Below are positions 14,217 through 21,739 of a stretch of 64,000 nucleotides of DNA, one piece after another. The position numbers and the translations under genes are program-made. Origin of the DNA: a virus; IMG/VR virus record IMGVR_UViG_3300025423_000009, positions 53,948 to 117,947 of that record. The stretch is one strand, 5' to 3'. How positions within the stretch are numbered: the stretch's first letter is position 1; the number at the start of each line of letters is the position of its first letter. Below the pieces are notes generated by a model. It did not search any database. It was not told the origin of the DNA and saw nothing but the letters and a program-made list of their open reading frames with translations.

Positions 14217-16721
14217 CTAGGCGGCCCGTGAAACTTTTGTCTGAGCGTACTGCTGCGCATAGGTCGAGAAGGCATCCGCATTGTCTTGCATGCGCTTCTT
14301 CACACCTGAAAGTCCGCTTCGAAAGTCCTTTGAATTCAGGTACTCATTGGCCACATGAGACCAGTTTCCAGAGGTGATCAGTGCCCAGGTCTTTGGCGTC
14401 GCCCTCGGTCCCAGATCTCCACGATACCAAGCCGAGAGGATCGCGTTCTTCACGTACTGAGGAAGCGTGTCATAACTCGGTAGATTCATGCGAATCGAGG
14501 CTTCACGAATCGCGATATCCTTCTTCAGAAGATTCAGCGCCTCAGAGTCCGTGAGTCCTGCTGAGAAGTCTTCATCGGGTTGAATCTTGTGACCGTAAGC
14601 GATCGTGTCGGATCCGCCTTCCAGACTTCGCGCGGGAAACCACTTTCCGGAAGCTTTGTCATATCCGCCGTTAGGATTGTCTTTGGAGTTCTCGTAGCCC
14701 ATCAGGAGCTGTTCTGGAGTGGTGGCCGTCAGAGGTGTCATCTTATTGGAAATCGTATGAGTGATGTGTGCCTTGTTATGAGGCACGGAATGATGCTTGG
14801 CCGATGCGCCATGAGCTCCGGTCAGAGAAGCCGCACCGATCAATCCAGCCGCGGCCAGCGATCTCCAGTCCTCTTCCAGCGCATCGGGATCATCGGACCA
14901 TGATAGCAAGTGGTCCTTGAGCTCCGCGATCGTCTGAGTGGCATTCCGATGAAGGATGCCGATGCCTCCTCGAGATCTCCAGGCGCGAATGTTTTCTTCC
15001 AGATCATCGATGAGAATGTGATTCGGCGCGGCCCAATACTTCTTATCCTTTCCATGATCGGCCACAATGACTTCAAAGGAATTACCTAATTCTCGTGCGC
15101 ACCAGATCTTCTTTCCTCTCTCAGCACGATCTCCAGTCATAGAAGTCGCACCGGCCGTAAGAATGATGGGATTCTTATCCTTGATGAAGTTCCAGAGCTG
15201 ATGGCCGTCCTGTGCCCAGGAAAGGTCGCTCCACCACTCCACACCGCCAGCATTGATTCGACGCCAGAGTTCCTCGAGACCATATTCCTTGACCGCGTCA
15301 TTCCACAGAAGGCCTCCGGTAAGCTTCTTTAGAGGCGTGTCGAAGTCGATCAGAACACCATCCATGTCGCAGTAGATCTGAAGCTTCTTGAAGTTCTTCT
15401 GATCGGTGCCTTCATCCATTCCGGGTTGCCACAGCACGCGATATTTCGAGTTGACATCGTCGATCAGTATAAGTTGATTCTCGATAGCCAAGTTCTTGAG
15501 CTCACGAATCTGAGACGGACTGGCCTTCCATGAAAACACCAGGCTTTCACCGTCACAGATCACTCGCACCCATCCAGCCTCGGCCAACTGAGCGCTCCAA
15601 CGATCCATCCATGAATCGTCCGAATCGTACTTACCACCAAGGATCTCGGCCGCAGCGGGTTCATGATCCTGCACGGAGATGAGTCGAAGATCCGGAGTCA
15701 TGAAGAACTTGCCTTCCTGAAACGGATCCTTCAGAGTGCCTTTATCAACTTTTCTAAAAAGCTTGCCAGAAGCGGAGACGGAAGAGGCATTCAGACTCTC
15801 ATACATCTTGAGAAGGGATCGATCCGAGATGATCTCGAAGAAAGTCTTGGCCTTCTCGCCGCCATTAAGCTTATGATAGTCGAATTCGATCGAGGAATGA
15901 ATCGGACGATAGTGAAGAGTACGATCTCCCGAGACGATCAGGATCTGTCCCGTAGTAACCATCTCACCCTTGGCCGGATCGCCTTTGCGAATCGGATTCA
16001 TGAACTGATCGTCCTTGTTCGGACACCGAGCCAGAGCCGTCATGAGATCTCGTGGATTCACGGCATCTGGAACGCTTTCCGCGGCGATGGCCAAGCGTGA
16101 CTCGGAAGACTTACGAGCGCGAATGAACTTCTCGTCCGTGGCCGTGGACGAGTAGCCTAGTGTAGGAACGTTGATGCCGTGATTGGTACGAGCCGACCAT
16201 CCAACCTCCTTGGAGATCTCCGTGACCGTGGAAGTGTATTTACGAGGATTGTCTTTGGTCTCCTCTTCTTTGGAAACGTTCCATCCGCCCTCGAGAAGGT
16301 AGCAGTGTTCCGTGTCGAAGGCATAGGTAGCACCGGCCAGTTCCTCTTCTTGAAGGAGCATGATGGCGTCCTTGGCCGTCGTCTGTAGAAGAGCCTTGCG
16401 AATCTTCTTGCCGTCTGGTGAGTAGTAGTCCGTAGACTTCTTGTACTTGTCGCCGGGTTTGGGCATCCCCTTACTTTTGCCTTTACTTGCCAGTTCTCCC
16501 TCTTTCTCATCTCGCTTGACGGAGAATGAGGCCGAGATGATTCCAACGCCGAACTCATTGACTCCCTCGGTCCATCGTGAAAGAGTGTCGTCGATGTAGA
16601 TGCGTTGAATGCCGTCTTTATTGGACTGAACGATCTCGATCTTGGTTGGATACCCACGATCGCGATTTTTTGCTCCTACCCACCCGTATTTTTCGAAGTA
16701 TTTGACAGCGCAAGTACACAT
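14217..16721 (-). CDS. three-domain fusion: Ntn hydrolase-like, HAD nucleotidase-like, lysozyme-like
   Basis: 834 residues. N-terminal part (1 to about 330): MCTCAV with a Cys directly after Met, AKNRDRG and SARTNHG, the pattern of Ntn hydrolases of the choloylglycine/acyltransferase type whose Cys2 becomes the nucleophile. A middle HAD domain (about 447-605) has YCDMDGVLIDF (Asp452, Asp454), ILTAGA and ILIDDLEENI. An Ala-rich hydrophobic stretch (about 620-640) precedes a C-terminal GH24-like region (665-825): GYENSKDNPNGGYD, SLEGGSDTIAYGHK with Glu677, Thr706 and His711. A late promoter box ends 7 nt before the ATG, suggesting a late lysis or virion enzyme. The combination is new to me. Confidence 0.7.
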   Translation of the reverse strand: MCTCAVKYFEKYGWVGAKNRDRGYPTKIEIVQSNKDGIQRIYIDDTLSRWTEGVNEFGVGIISASFSVKRDEKEGELASKGKSKGMPKPGDKYKKSTDYYSPDGKKIRKALLQTTAKDAIMLLQEEELAGATYAFDTEHCYLLEGGWNVSKEEETKDNPRKYTSTVTEISKEVGWSARTNHGINVPTLGYSSTATDEKFIRARKSSESRLAIAAESVPDAVNPRDLMTALARCPNKDDQFMNPIRKGDPAKGEMVTTGQILIVSGDRTLHYRPIHSSIEFDYHKLNGGEKAKTFFEIISDRSLLKMYESLNASSVSASGKLFRKVDKGTLKDPFQEGKFFMTPDLRLISVQDHEPAAAEILGGKYDSDDSWMDRWSAQLAEAGWVRVICDGESLVFSWKASPSQIRELKNLAIENQLILIDDVNSKYRVLWQPGMDEGTDQKNFKKLQIYCDMDGVLIDFDTPLKKLTGGLLWNDAVKEYGLEELWRRINAGGVEWWSDLSWAQDGHQLWNFIKDKNPIILTAGATSMTGDRAERGKKIWCARELGNSFEVIVADHGKDKKYWAAPNHILIDDLEENIRAWRSRGGIGILHRNATQTIAELKDHLLSWSDDPDALEEDWRSLAAAGLIGAASLTGAHGASAKHHSVPHNKAHITHTISNKMTPLTATTPEQLLMGYENSKDNPNGGYDKASGKWFPARSLEGGSDTIAYGHKIQPDEDFSAGLTDSEALNLLKKDIAIREASIRMNLPSYDTLPQYVKNAILSAWYRGDLGPRATPKTWALITSGNWSHVANEYLNSKDFRSGLSGVKKRMQDNADAFSTYAQQYAQTKVSRAA

Positions 16722-16728
16722 TTGTTCC

Positions 16729-16736
16729 TATTTATA
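16729..16736 (-). promoter_or_regulatory. late promoter, 7 nt before the fusion protein start
   Basis: TATAAATA followed by GGAACAA and the ATG at 16721. The predicted start of transcription falls at or next to the start codon. Confidence 0.75.
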
Positions 16737-16743
16737 TCGAAAT

Positions 16744-17187
16744 CTACTTCGTTTTCTTAACGTTGCCGATCTGATACTTGGCTACCAGATTCCAAGTTGG
16801 CTTGTCTTTGAACGGAATGATCTTGATCTGCTTGAGATCCAACTTCTGTGGCTGTGCTTTTTCGGAGTGTCGAATCTTCACCAGACCCCAGTCGTCCAGA
16901 AGCTGAGCGATCGTGTTTCGACGAGATAGATCATCGATTGAGAAGTCCGATGGCTTTCCGTCTAGCATGAAGAGCTCCTTGAAGTGAACTATGAAGTAGT
17001 ATCCGCGCTTATGGAGCAGATGACAAGACTGATAGAGCGTGTTGACTTCCTTCTTGGAAGCGATGCCGATTCGAGTCAGCGTTTCACGTACCTTGAGAAA
17101 GTCGTCGGGCTCGTTGAGAGTTACCTCGAGCATCTCCTGAGGAGACCAAGGAGCAAGTGTGTCTTGAGATTCTTGTTGTGGAGTCAT
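16744..17187 (-). CDS. regA: RegA translational repressor
   Basis: RNA-binding protein that represses translation of early phage mRNAs at their start sites. Closely T4-like: LEVTLNEPDDFLKVRETLTRIGIASKK, LYQSCHLLHKRGYYFIVHFKELFMLDGK, RRNTIAQLLDDWGLVKI, IIPFKDKPTWNLVAKYQIGN. 147 residues versus about 122 in T4; the first 18 residues are extra and the T4-like start would be Met19 (MLEVTLNEP). It follows gp62 as in T4. An AATAAATA box at 17212 lies 24 nt upstream of the first Met. Confidence 0.95.
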   Translation of the reverse strand: MTPQQESQDTLAPWSPQEMLEVTLNEPDDFLKVRETLTRIGIASKKEVNTLYQSCHLLHKRGYYFIVHFKELFMLDGKPSDFSIDDLSRRNTIAQLLDDWGLVKIRHSEKAQPQKLDLKQIKIIPFKDKPTWNLVAKYQIGNVKKTK

Positions 17188-17225
17188 AGCAAAATTCGAT
17201 CACTATGACTCTATTTATTCGAAAG

Positions 17226-17639
17226 CTACTTTCCACCTGTATCGAGTGAACGAGCGATAGCTTTGAGCTGATCATCGGAGAGAAGATCAGCGACCTGACG
17301 AGCCTTCTCAGAAGAGTATCCATAAGCTTTCTTGATTAGATCTATGGAATCGGACGGCTCGTTCTTGAGCCACTTGGAGAAGCGTTTACGAGGACGAATC
17401 GAGTTGCGTAGGAATTCATACTGAGCTCGAGTCGGAATCGTTGGTCGTTGATTCATCTCATTGGCAAGCAGAATCGTATCAGAGAACCATGAGAGGCTGC
17501 GATTACACATGAAGGGAACATATGCCTTCTCCTCCGTCGTCGGATCGGCAAAGAGATCCTTTCCGCGGCTTCCTTCATTGATCGAGTTGAGGAAGTCGAA
17601 GAATGATAGTTTTTTGGATTTGGATTCAGTCACATTCAT
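17226..17639 (-). CDS. 62: clamp loader small subunit gp62
   Basis: 137 residues, T4 position between gp44 and RegA. LSFFDFLNSINEGSRG, then YVPFMCNRSLSWFSDTILLANEMNQRP, QYEFLRNSIRPRKRFSKWLKNEP: the pattern shared by gp62 of T4-like phages. It forms the 4:1 gp44/62 complex that loads the gp45 clamp on primed DNA. Start overlaps the stop of the 50-residue gene upstream as ATGA, so three genes (gp44, small protein, gp62) are coupled. Confidence 0.88.
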   Translation of the reverse strand: MNVTESKSKKLSFFDFLNSINEGSRGKDLFADPTTEEKAYVPFMCNRSLSWFSDTILLANEMNQRPTIPTRAQYEFLRNSIRPRKRFSKWLKNEPSDSIDLIKKAYGYSSEKARQVADLLSDDQLKAIARSLDTGGK

Positions 17640-17788
17640 CCGATCAACATTTGATCATTATTCCAGTATTTCATCATGTTTCGAATCAGAAGGTAAAGGG
17701 TATCACCCGTATACATGTAGCAACCATGAAAGCATATCCAAATTGCCTTCTCGGATATTACTCCGGCTTTTTCTCGATATATTTTCAT
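17636..17788 (-). CDS. 50-residue protein wedged between gp44 and gp62
   Basis: Starts MKIYREKAGVISEKAIWICF at 17788 and ends at 17636; the start overlaps the gp44 stop as ATGA and its own stop overlaps the gp62 start as ATGA. Contains ICFHGCYMYTGDTLYLLIRNMM, aromatic and mildly hydrophobic with two Cys. The double ATGA coupling makes it very likely translated. T4 has no gene at this place. It may modulate the clamp loader, or be a small independent protein. Confidence 0.65.
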   Translation of the reverse strand: MKIYREKAGVISEKAIWICFHGCYMYTGDTLYLLIRNMMKYWNNDQMLIG

Positions 17789-18738
17789 TTCCATTGAACG
17801 TTGGCCATGAGTTCGGTCAGGCACGCGACCGTGTTTAGCTCTTTATCGGCCACAAAGACGTTTTTATATTGATAGTCTGCCAAGATGATGACGGCCTGTG
17901 GAACCGCCGTGGGTTCCGCCGTGTCCGTGATGGAGTCGTAGATCGAACGATACACCTGTGCTGAATCGACGTCGTTGTTGGCGACGACCCAGGCTCGCAT
18001 GGTACGAAAGTCTTTTTCCTTCAGAGACTTGATGAGTTCCTGAATGCTCGAGTTCGAGAGTCCAACGATCGCATTAGCCGCAATCTCACCAGAGGCCGCA
18101 TGGCGCTGGCACTCATTGAGAACTCGACGCCAGTCCGGAGCGTGCTTGATGATGAGCTCGGCCAGCACGGCATCCGTAGCCTTGATTTTCTCGAGCTCGA
18201 GGATCTTCTTCAATCGCGTCATGAACTGACCGGCCAGACCGGCCAACTCCTTCTTGGTCGTGTTGAATTCAATGACGGCCAATCGTGAATGGAGAGGCTC
18301 AATGATACGATTCTTGAAGTTACAGGTCAGAATGAATCGACAGTTGGCCGAGAATTCCTCGATGAAGGCACGAAGTGCTGGCTGTGTCGACTGAGCATTC
18401 AGATAGTCCGCTTCGTCGAGAATGACGACCTTGGGCCGATTCGAGCCGCCCAGAGAAAAGGTGGAAGCAAAATGCTTGATCTTGTTACGAAGCACATCGA
18501 TGCCTGACTCTTCGGATCCGTTGATGAGAATGTAGTCACAGCCAAGTGCGTTACAGAGAGCTCGAGCCACCGTGGTCTTACCTAGGCCGGCCGTGCCGGT
18601 CAGCAGCATATTCTGAAGTTGACCGCTCTTGACGATCTCATTGAACGTCTTTTTCAGTGAGGTCGGCAGGATGCATTCGTCGATCGTGCGTGGTCGATAC
18701 TTTTCGACGAAGAGGAATTCATTTGAATTAGATGTCAT
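17785..18738 (-). CDS. 44: clamp loader large subunit gp44 (AAA+ ATPase)
   Basis: 317 residues from MTSNSNEFLFVEKYRPRTID (the longer frame to 18792 adds an unrelated N-terminus). Walker A GTAGLGKTT (about 48-56), Walker B VVILDEADYL (DEAD at 107-110), sensor FILTCNF and arginine finger region SRLAVIEF. Four copies plus gp62 hydrolyse ATP to open and load the gp45 ring. A folded RNA element (18748-18799) immediately precedes the start codon. Confidence 0.95.
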   Translation of the reverse strand: MTSNSNEFLFVEKYRPRTIDECILPTSLKKTFNEIVKSGQLQNMLLTGTAGLGKTTVARALCNALGCDYILINGSEESGIDVLRNKIKHFASTFSLGGSNRPKVVILDEADYLNAQSTQPALRAFIEEFSANCRFILTCNFKNRIIEPLHSRLAVIEFNTTKKELAGLAGQFMTRLKKILELEKIKATDAVLAELIIKHAPDWRRVLNECQRHAASGEIAANAIVGLSNSSIQELIKSLKEKDFRTMRAWVVANNDVDSAQVYRSIYDSITDTAEPTAVPQAVIILADYQYKNVFVADKELNTVACLTELMANVQWK

Positions 18739-18747
18739 ATAAAATTG

Positions 18748-18799
18748 GTCGAGATGGCCGGCTTCACACCGGCGTTGAATCGAATTCGTCAAACTCGAC
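18748..18799 (-). promoter_or_regulatory. three-way-junction RNA fold in front of gp44
   Basis: Minus-strand GTCGAG (18794-18799) pairs with CTCGAC (18748-18753); inside are a GCCGG/CCGGC hairpin (18769-18773 with 18757-18761) and a weaker TTGA/TCAA stem. It ends 9 nt before the gp44 ATG, where it could hide or present the start; candidate site for RegA or clamp-loader feedback. Confidence 0.45.
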
Positions 18800-18841
18800 G
18801 TTCCTAAGAATTCTCATCATCAGGCGTTCCTTCCCGCAGTC

Positions 18842-18873
18842 GCTTTCTACGACGATGCATCTCGATAGAAAGC
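18842..18873 (-). promoter_or_regulatory. 8-bp hairpin in the GroES-gp44 gap
   Basis: Perfect GCTTTCTA/TAGAAAGC stem (18866-18873 with 18842-18849) with a 16-nt loop containing an ATG. The whole gap 18739-18971 has no convincing gene: frames of 13 and 18 codons open here, but neither has support. Confidence 0.4.
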
Positions 18874-18971
18874 AAGGGTTTATTGATTCTACTTTAGGAG
18901 TTCTGCGCGCCTTGCAATCACGCTTTCCATAGGTACGCTCTTGATACGGTGGCAACCTACACCGTCGATTG

Positions 18972-19214
18972 TTATGCCGTATACACGGCCAAGATGGACT
19001 CGATTGGAACACGATAGGTGTCTTTGGAGACCTCAATCTGCTTGCCTCCGGCCACCTGCACACGATCACCAACCTTGATCGGCTCTTCGACTTTTGAACC
19101 TACTGACTGAACGATCCACTTCCATTCAGGCTCGATCGTCACGAGTAAGTTACTCTGCTGTGAAGCATAAGACGCCTCACGCTTGACGATGACATTCTTT
19201 CCGATAGCTTTCAT
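18972..19214 (-). CDS. GroES-like co-chaperonin
   Basis: 80 residues from MKAIGKNVIVKREASYAS (a longer frame to 19289 overlaps gp45 and is rejected). Follows the GroES core: IGKNVIVKRE, then VQSVGSKVEEPIKVGDRVQVAGGKQIEVSKDTYRVPIESILAVY, equivalent to the VVAVG...VKVGDxV...V...Y.....DILAV signature. The region for the mobile loop (ASYASQQSNLLV) is short. T4 carries gp31, a GroES substitute needed to fold the capsid protein; this gene could do the same. It lies between gp45 and gp44. Confidence 0.65.
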   Translation of the reverse strand: MKAIGKNVIVKREASYASQQSNLLVTIEPEWKWIVQSVGSKVEEPIKVGDRVQVAGGKQIEVSKDTYRVPIESILAVYTA

Positions 19215-19225
19215 GATATTATGTA

Positions 19226-19897
19226 TCAGATCGTTGAGGTCTTCTCGAGTGCCACGAAGTATTCGAGCTTGAAGTCCTGATGAGTCCACTTGGAGATCAA
19301 TTTGGACGAGACTTCAACGGAGTAGTCGCCACTCATCACCTTGAGATTGTCGATCAGGAACTCCAGAGAGAACTCCTTGCCCAGCTGATGTTTCTCGATC
19401 AGCTCGATCGAGAACGTGTTGGCCGATGTGTCCTTGGGATCCAGAACGACCAGGCTCAACGAGCCGGATACTGTACCCTTCAGAGCGACGATGGAATGCC
19501 CAAGGACCGATGCGGCGCGGCGAATCTTGGAGAGCAGAGCATTCGTGACTTTCACTTGAATGTCGGCCACTGGCATCTTGATCTCCTTCTGAGGAGTCGT
19601 GAGGACCGATGGATTGGCAAATCGATACTTCAAAGTCGTCACGTCTTTGGAAAGGATCGCGGAGTCTTCTTGCAGATCGATTGTCGGATCATCGATCAGA
19701 TTTAATGCGGAGATGAACTCATTTAGATCGTAGACTCCAAAGGAACGATCGAACGTTTCCGGAACCGTGACCGTGGCCATGATGTTCTTGGCCTCCGCGA
19801 TCGTCGAGAAGGTATTGCCCTCCTTGATTACGAGATTGGGATTGATGGATGCGAAGTTCTTTAGAACGTCGAGTGTGAACTTGGATAGTTTAAGCAT
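19226..19897 (-). CDS. 45: sliding clamp gp45
   Basis: 223 residues from MLKLSKFTLDVLKNFASINPN, the T4 gp45 start pattern (longer frame to 19999 rejected). Contains FGVYDLNEFISALNLI, ADIQVKVTNALLSKIRRAASVLG, FSLEFLIDNLKVMSGDYSVEV and YFVALEK. The trimer encircles DNA, tethers gp43 and also acts as a mobile activator of late transcription with gp55. Its start overlaps the end of the upstream gene by 8 bp. Confidence 0.93.
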   Translation of the reverse strand: MLKLSKFTLDVLKNFASINPNLVIKEGNTFSTIAEAKNIMATVTVPETFDRSFGVYDLNEFISALNLIDDPTIDLQEDSAILSKDVTTLKYRFANPSVLTTPQKEIKMPVADIQVKVTNALLSKIRRAASVLGHSIVALKGTVSGSLSLVVLDPKDTSANTFSIELIEKHQLGKEFSLEFLIDNLKVMSGDYSVEVSSKLISKWTHQDFKLEYFVALEKTSTI

Positions 19898-20234
19898 GTG
19901 ATTTATTATTATTTGATTGCGGTTGTTGATCTTTTTCGGCAAATTGAAGATAAGCTCGTGCGTCGACGTAGTTGTCGGCATGAAACACACGTGCGGCACG
20001 TTGAACCTTGAAGGACACCATCATGAGCTCGACGAGCCATGATGGCATCGCATGATCCAGGCGAATCTGATAGTGCTGCTGAATCAGAGCGGTCCATGCC
20101 AGACCGATGTTCTCGTGGGACAGAGTCGCGTCGCCATATACCTTGCCGCGTTCGGCAATGGTCGCTTGAACGACGTCATTCGTGGATTGGGTGTCTTTCA
20201 TCGCTGAGTATGGGATCTTGGACATAAAATTCAT
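19890..20234 (-). CDS. phage protein with ERGKVYGDATLSHENIG motif (DUF6378-like)
   Basis: About 114 residues from MNFMSKIPYSAMKDTQSTND (20234; Met at 20225 also possible). The stretch VQATIAERGKVYGDATLSHENIGLAWTALIQQHY followed by MPSWLVELMMVSFKVQRAAR resembles a family of small helical phage proteins (DUF6378 as I recall); the function is not known. A strong hairpin ends 18 nt before the start. It is co-transcribed with gp45. Confidence 0.6.
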   Translation of the reverse strand: MNFMSKIPYSAMKDTQSTNDVVQATIAERGKVYGDATLSHENIGLAWTALIQQHYQIRLDHAMPSWLVELMMVSFKVQRAARVFHADNYVDARAYLQFAEKDQQPQSNNNKSHA

Positions 20235-20252
20235 TGATCGATCTGAAGATAA

Positions 20253-20288
20253 GCGGCCGACCTGGGATCGAACATCCAGATCGGCCGC
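20253..20288 (-). promoter_or_regulatory. strong hairpin before the gp45 operon
   Basis: GCGGCCGA/TCGGCCGC (8 bp) plus CTGG/CCAG separated by a 1x1 mismatch, 10-nt loop; lies between the stop at 20307 and the start at 20234 without a U-tract. Similar in placement to the hairpin before gp43, so it may be an RNA-level control or stability element. Confidence 0.45.
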
Positions 20289-20306
20289 CATTGATCATTC
20301 GAGCGA

Positions 20307-20606
20307 TTAGTTGCTCAAACGATAACGATTCTCGATGCCGGCCGGAGTGCGACCATAGTTGCACGCGTGTGGACGACGCCCGGTGGCGGACTTGCCAGTC
20401 TTCGCGTTGTGGGGATTCGAGTAGATGATGAAGCCATCATCGCGAAGCTTGGTCACGACGGAAGTCGGATTGGTGATGCCGGCCGCACGAGCTTCAGCGT
20501 TCGTGAACGGCATACCTTGAGAGAGGGTTTCGAGGATCGCACCCTTCTGTGTGCCGGTGGCTTTGTAGTTCTTGATGAGCTGTTTGATTGCAGTCTTATT
20601 GTTCAT
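20307..20606 (-). CDS. small winged-helix-like protein
   Basis: 99 residues. The middle, QKGAILETLSQGMPFTNAEARAAGITNPTSVVTKLRDDGFIIYSNP, reads as a helix-turn-helix followed by a wing: a helix, TNAEARAAGI as the turn, the recognition helix TSVVTKLRDDG and a beta wing. The C-terminus is basic (TGKSATGRRPHACNYGRT). Likely a DNA-binding regulator of phage genes. No close family named. Confidence 0.55.
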   Translation of the reverse strand: MNNKTAIKQLIKNYKATGTQKGAILETLSQGMPFTNAEARAAGITNPTSVVTKLRDDGFIIYSNPHNAKTGKSATGRRPHACNYGRTPAGIENRYRLSN

Positions 20607-20723
20607 GTTATGTTGTTTTCAATTGCCGATTTATTGTTTTCTCAGTGGTACTCGGCTAACATACCGTTGAGAGATCATAATAAACTGAGTGAGTCGACTT
20701 GTACAGCCAATTGTTTCCCAGCG

Positions 20724-21689
20724 TCACGCCTCAATGAGCTTATACTTCTTGCCATCAATCTCGATAAGCTTGCCAACACATGAGGATTCAGGCTTCGATT
20801 CTTTCTTTGGAGCGGGAACGATGACAAGCTTACCGTAACCCACATCACCAATAAATGTAGCGCATTGAATCTCATACTTGTCGATCGCGCATTTTTCATA
20901 TACGTTAATTCCAGCGAAAACCGTCAGGCCAGCATTGATGCCCTCGCCAGCCTTGATGCCCTCGCCAGCATTGATGCCACAGCCAGCCTCGATGCCCGTG
21001 CCAGCCTTGATGCCCCAGCCAGCCTTGATGCCACAGCCAGCCTCGATGCCACAGCCAACATCGATGCCCCAGCCAGCCTCGATGCCACAGCCAACATCGA
21101 TGCCCCAGCCAGCATTGATGCCCGTGCCAGCCTTGATGCCCCAGCCAGCATTGATGCCACAGCCAGCCTTGATGCCATAGCCAGCCTTGATGCCCCCGCC
21201 AGCATTGATGCCCCAGCCAGCATTGATGCCCTCGCCAGCCTCGATGCCCCAGCCAGCCGTGATGCCCTCGCCGGCATTGATGCCATGGCCAGCATTGATG
21301 CCCTCGCCAGCCTTGATGCCCCCGCCAGCATTGATGCCCTCGCCAGCCTTGATGCCCTCGCCAGCATTGATGCCATGGCCAGCATTGATGCCCTCGCCAG
21401 CCTTGATGCCCCCGCCAGCATTGATGCCCCAGCCAGCATTGATGCCCTCGCCAGCCTCGATGCCACAGCCAGCCTTGATGCCACAGCCAGCATTGATGCC
21501 CCAGCCAGCATTGATGCCACAGCCAGCGCCAAAAACTATGCTTCCGGTACAGCTTATGCCTTTATGGAAACGAATGACTCCTAGATCATCATCAGACGTA
21601 ATATGCCCATCGAAGTTTTCAAGATTCTGAGCACCGACATAGAAGTTGTTCTCGTCAAGGTGACTTTTAGCAATAGCGAATGTTTTCAT
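20724..21689 (-). CDS. G-x-G-I-x-A hexapeptide repeat protein
   Basis: 321 residues. An N-terminal domain (1 to about 50, KTFAIAKSHLDENNFYVGAQNLENFDGH) leads into some 34 uninterrupted copies of a six-residue unit, G-I-(N/K/E)-A-G-x, where x is mostly W, C, E, G, T or H, then a C-terminal part (VYEKCAIDKYEIQCATFIGDVGYGKL) with ESSCVGKLIEIDGKKYKLIEA at the end. The regular period suggests a solenoid or beta-helix. The repeat has open frames on several strands, which are by-products. Function unknown; a surface, adhesion or ice-binding-like role is possible. Confidence 0.75.
   Translation of the reverse strand: MKTFAIAKSHLDENNFYVGAQNLENFDGHITSDDDLGVIRFHKGISCTGSIVFGAGCGINAGWGINAGCGIKAGCGIEAGEGINAGWGINAGGGIKAGEGINAGHGINAGEGIKAGEGINAGGGIKAGEGINAGHGINAGEGITAGWGIEAGEGINAGWGINAGGGIKAGYGIKAGCGINAGWGIKAGTGINAGWGIDVGCGIEAGWGIDVGCGIEAGCGIKAGWGIKAGTGIEAGCGINAGEGIKAGEGINAGLTVFAGINVYEKCAIDKYEIQCATFIGDVGYGKLVIVPAPKKESKPESSCVGKLIEIDGKKYKLIEA
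20930..21541 (-). repeat. 18-bp tandem repeat array inside the hexapeptide gene
   Basis: About 34 tandem 18-bp units on the plus strand, CCAGC(A/C)TTGATGCC(C/A)xxG-like. Third-position and x-codon changes differ between units, so the array is diversified rather than freshly expanded, except for near-identical longer blocks (for example around 21265-21320 and 21340-21395). Confidence 0.85.
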
Positions 21690-21739
21690 AATTAGTTGGT
21701 GATTGAATTGGTTGTGATTAGAATGACACGTTTGCTAAA

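Noticed and set aside
18764-19072. 102-codon minus-strand frame across the GroES-gp44 gap
   Set aside because: Half of it overlaps the GroES-like gene in another frame and the rest falls in RNA folds; composition is Arg/Pro/Ser-rich and start context poor.
20253-20288. tRNA T-arm or tRNA remnant (GTTCGATCCC-like loop)
   Set aside because: No anticodon arm or acceptor partner nearby; the sequence is better explained as a plain hairpin.
20930-21541. Repeat array considered as CRISPR-like or iterons
   Set aside because: Units are contiguous without spacers and lie inside a coding frame; no cas genes.
20865-21584. Long plus-strand and other-frame open frames of D-A-x-A-S-L or A-L-M-P repeats
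   Set aside because: By-products of the 18-bp repeat array: a length divisible by three keeps several frames open. Only the minus-strand frame has non-repeat ends, a start in context and neighbours on the same strand.
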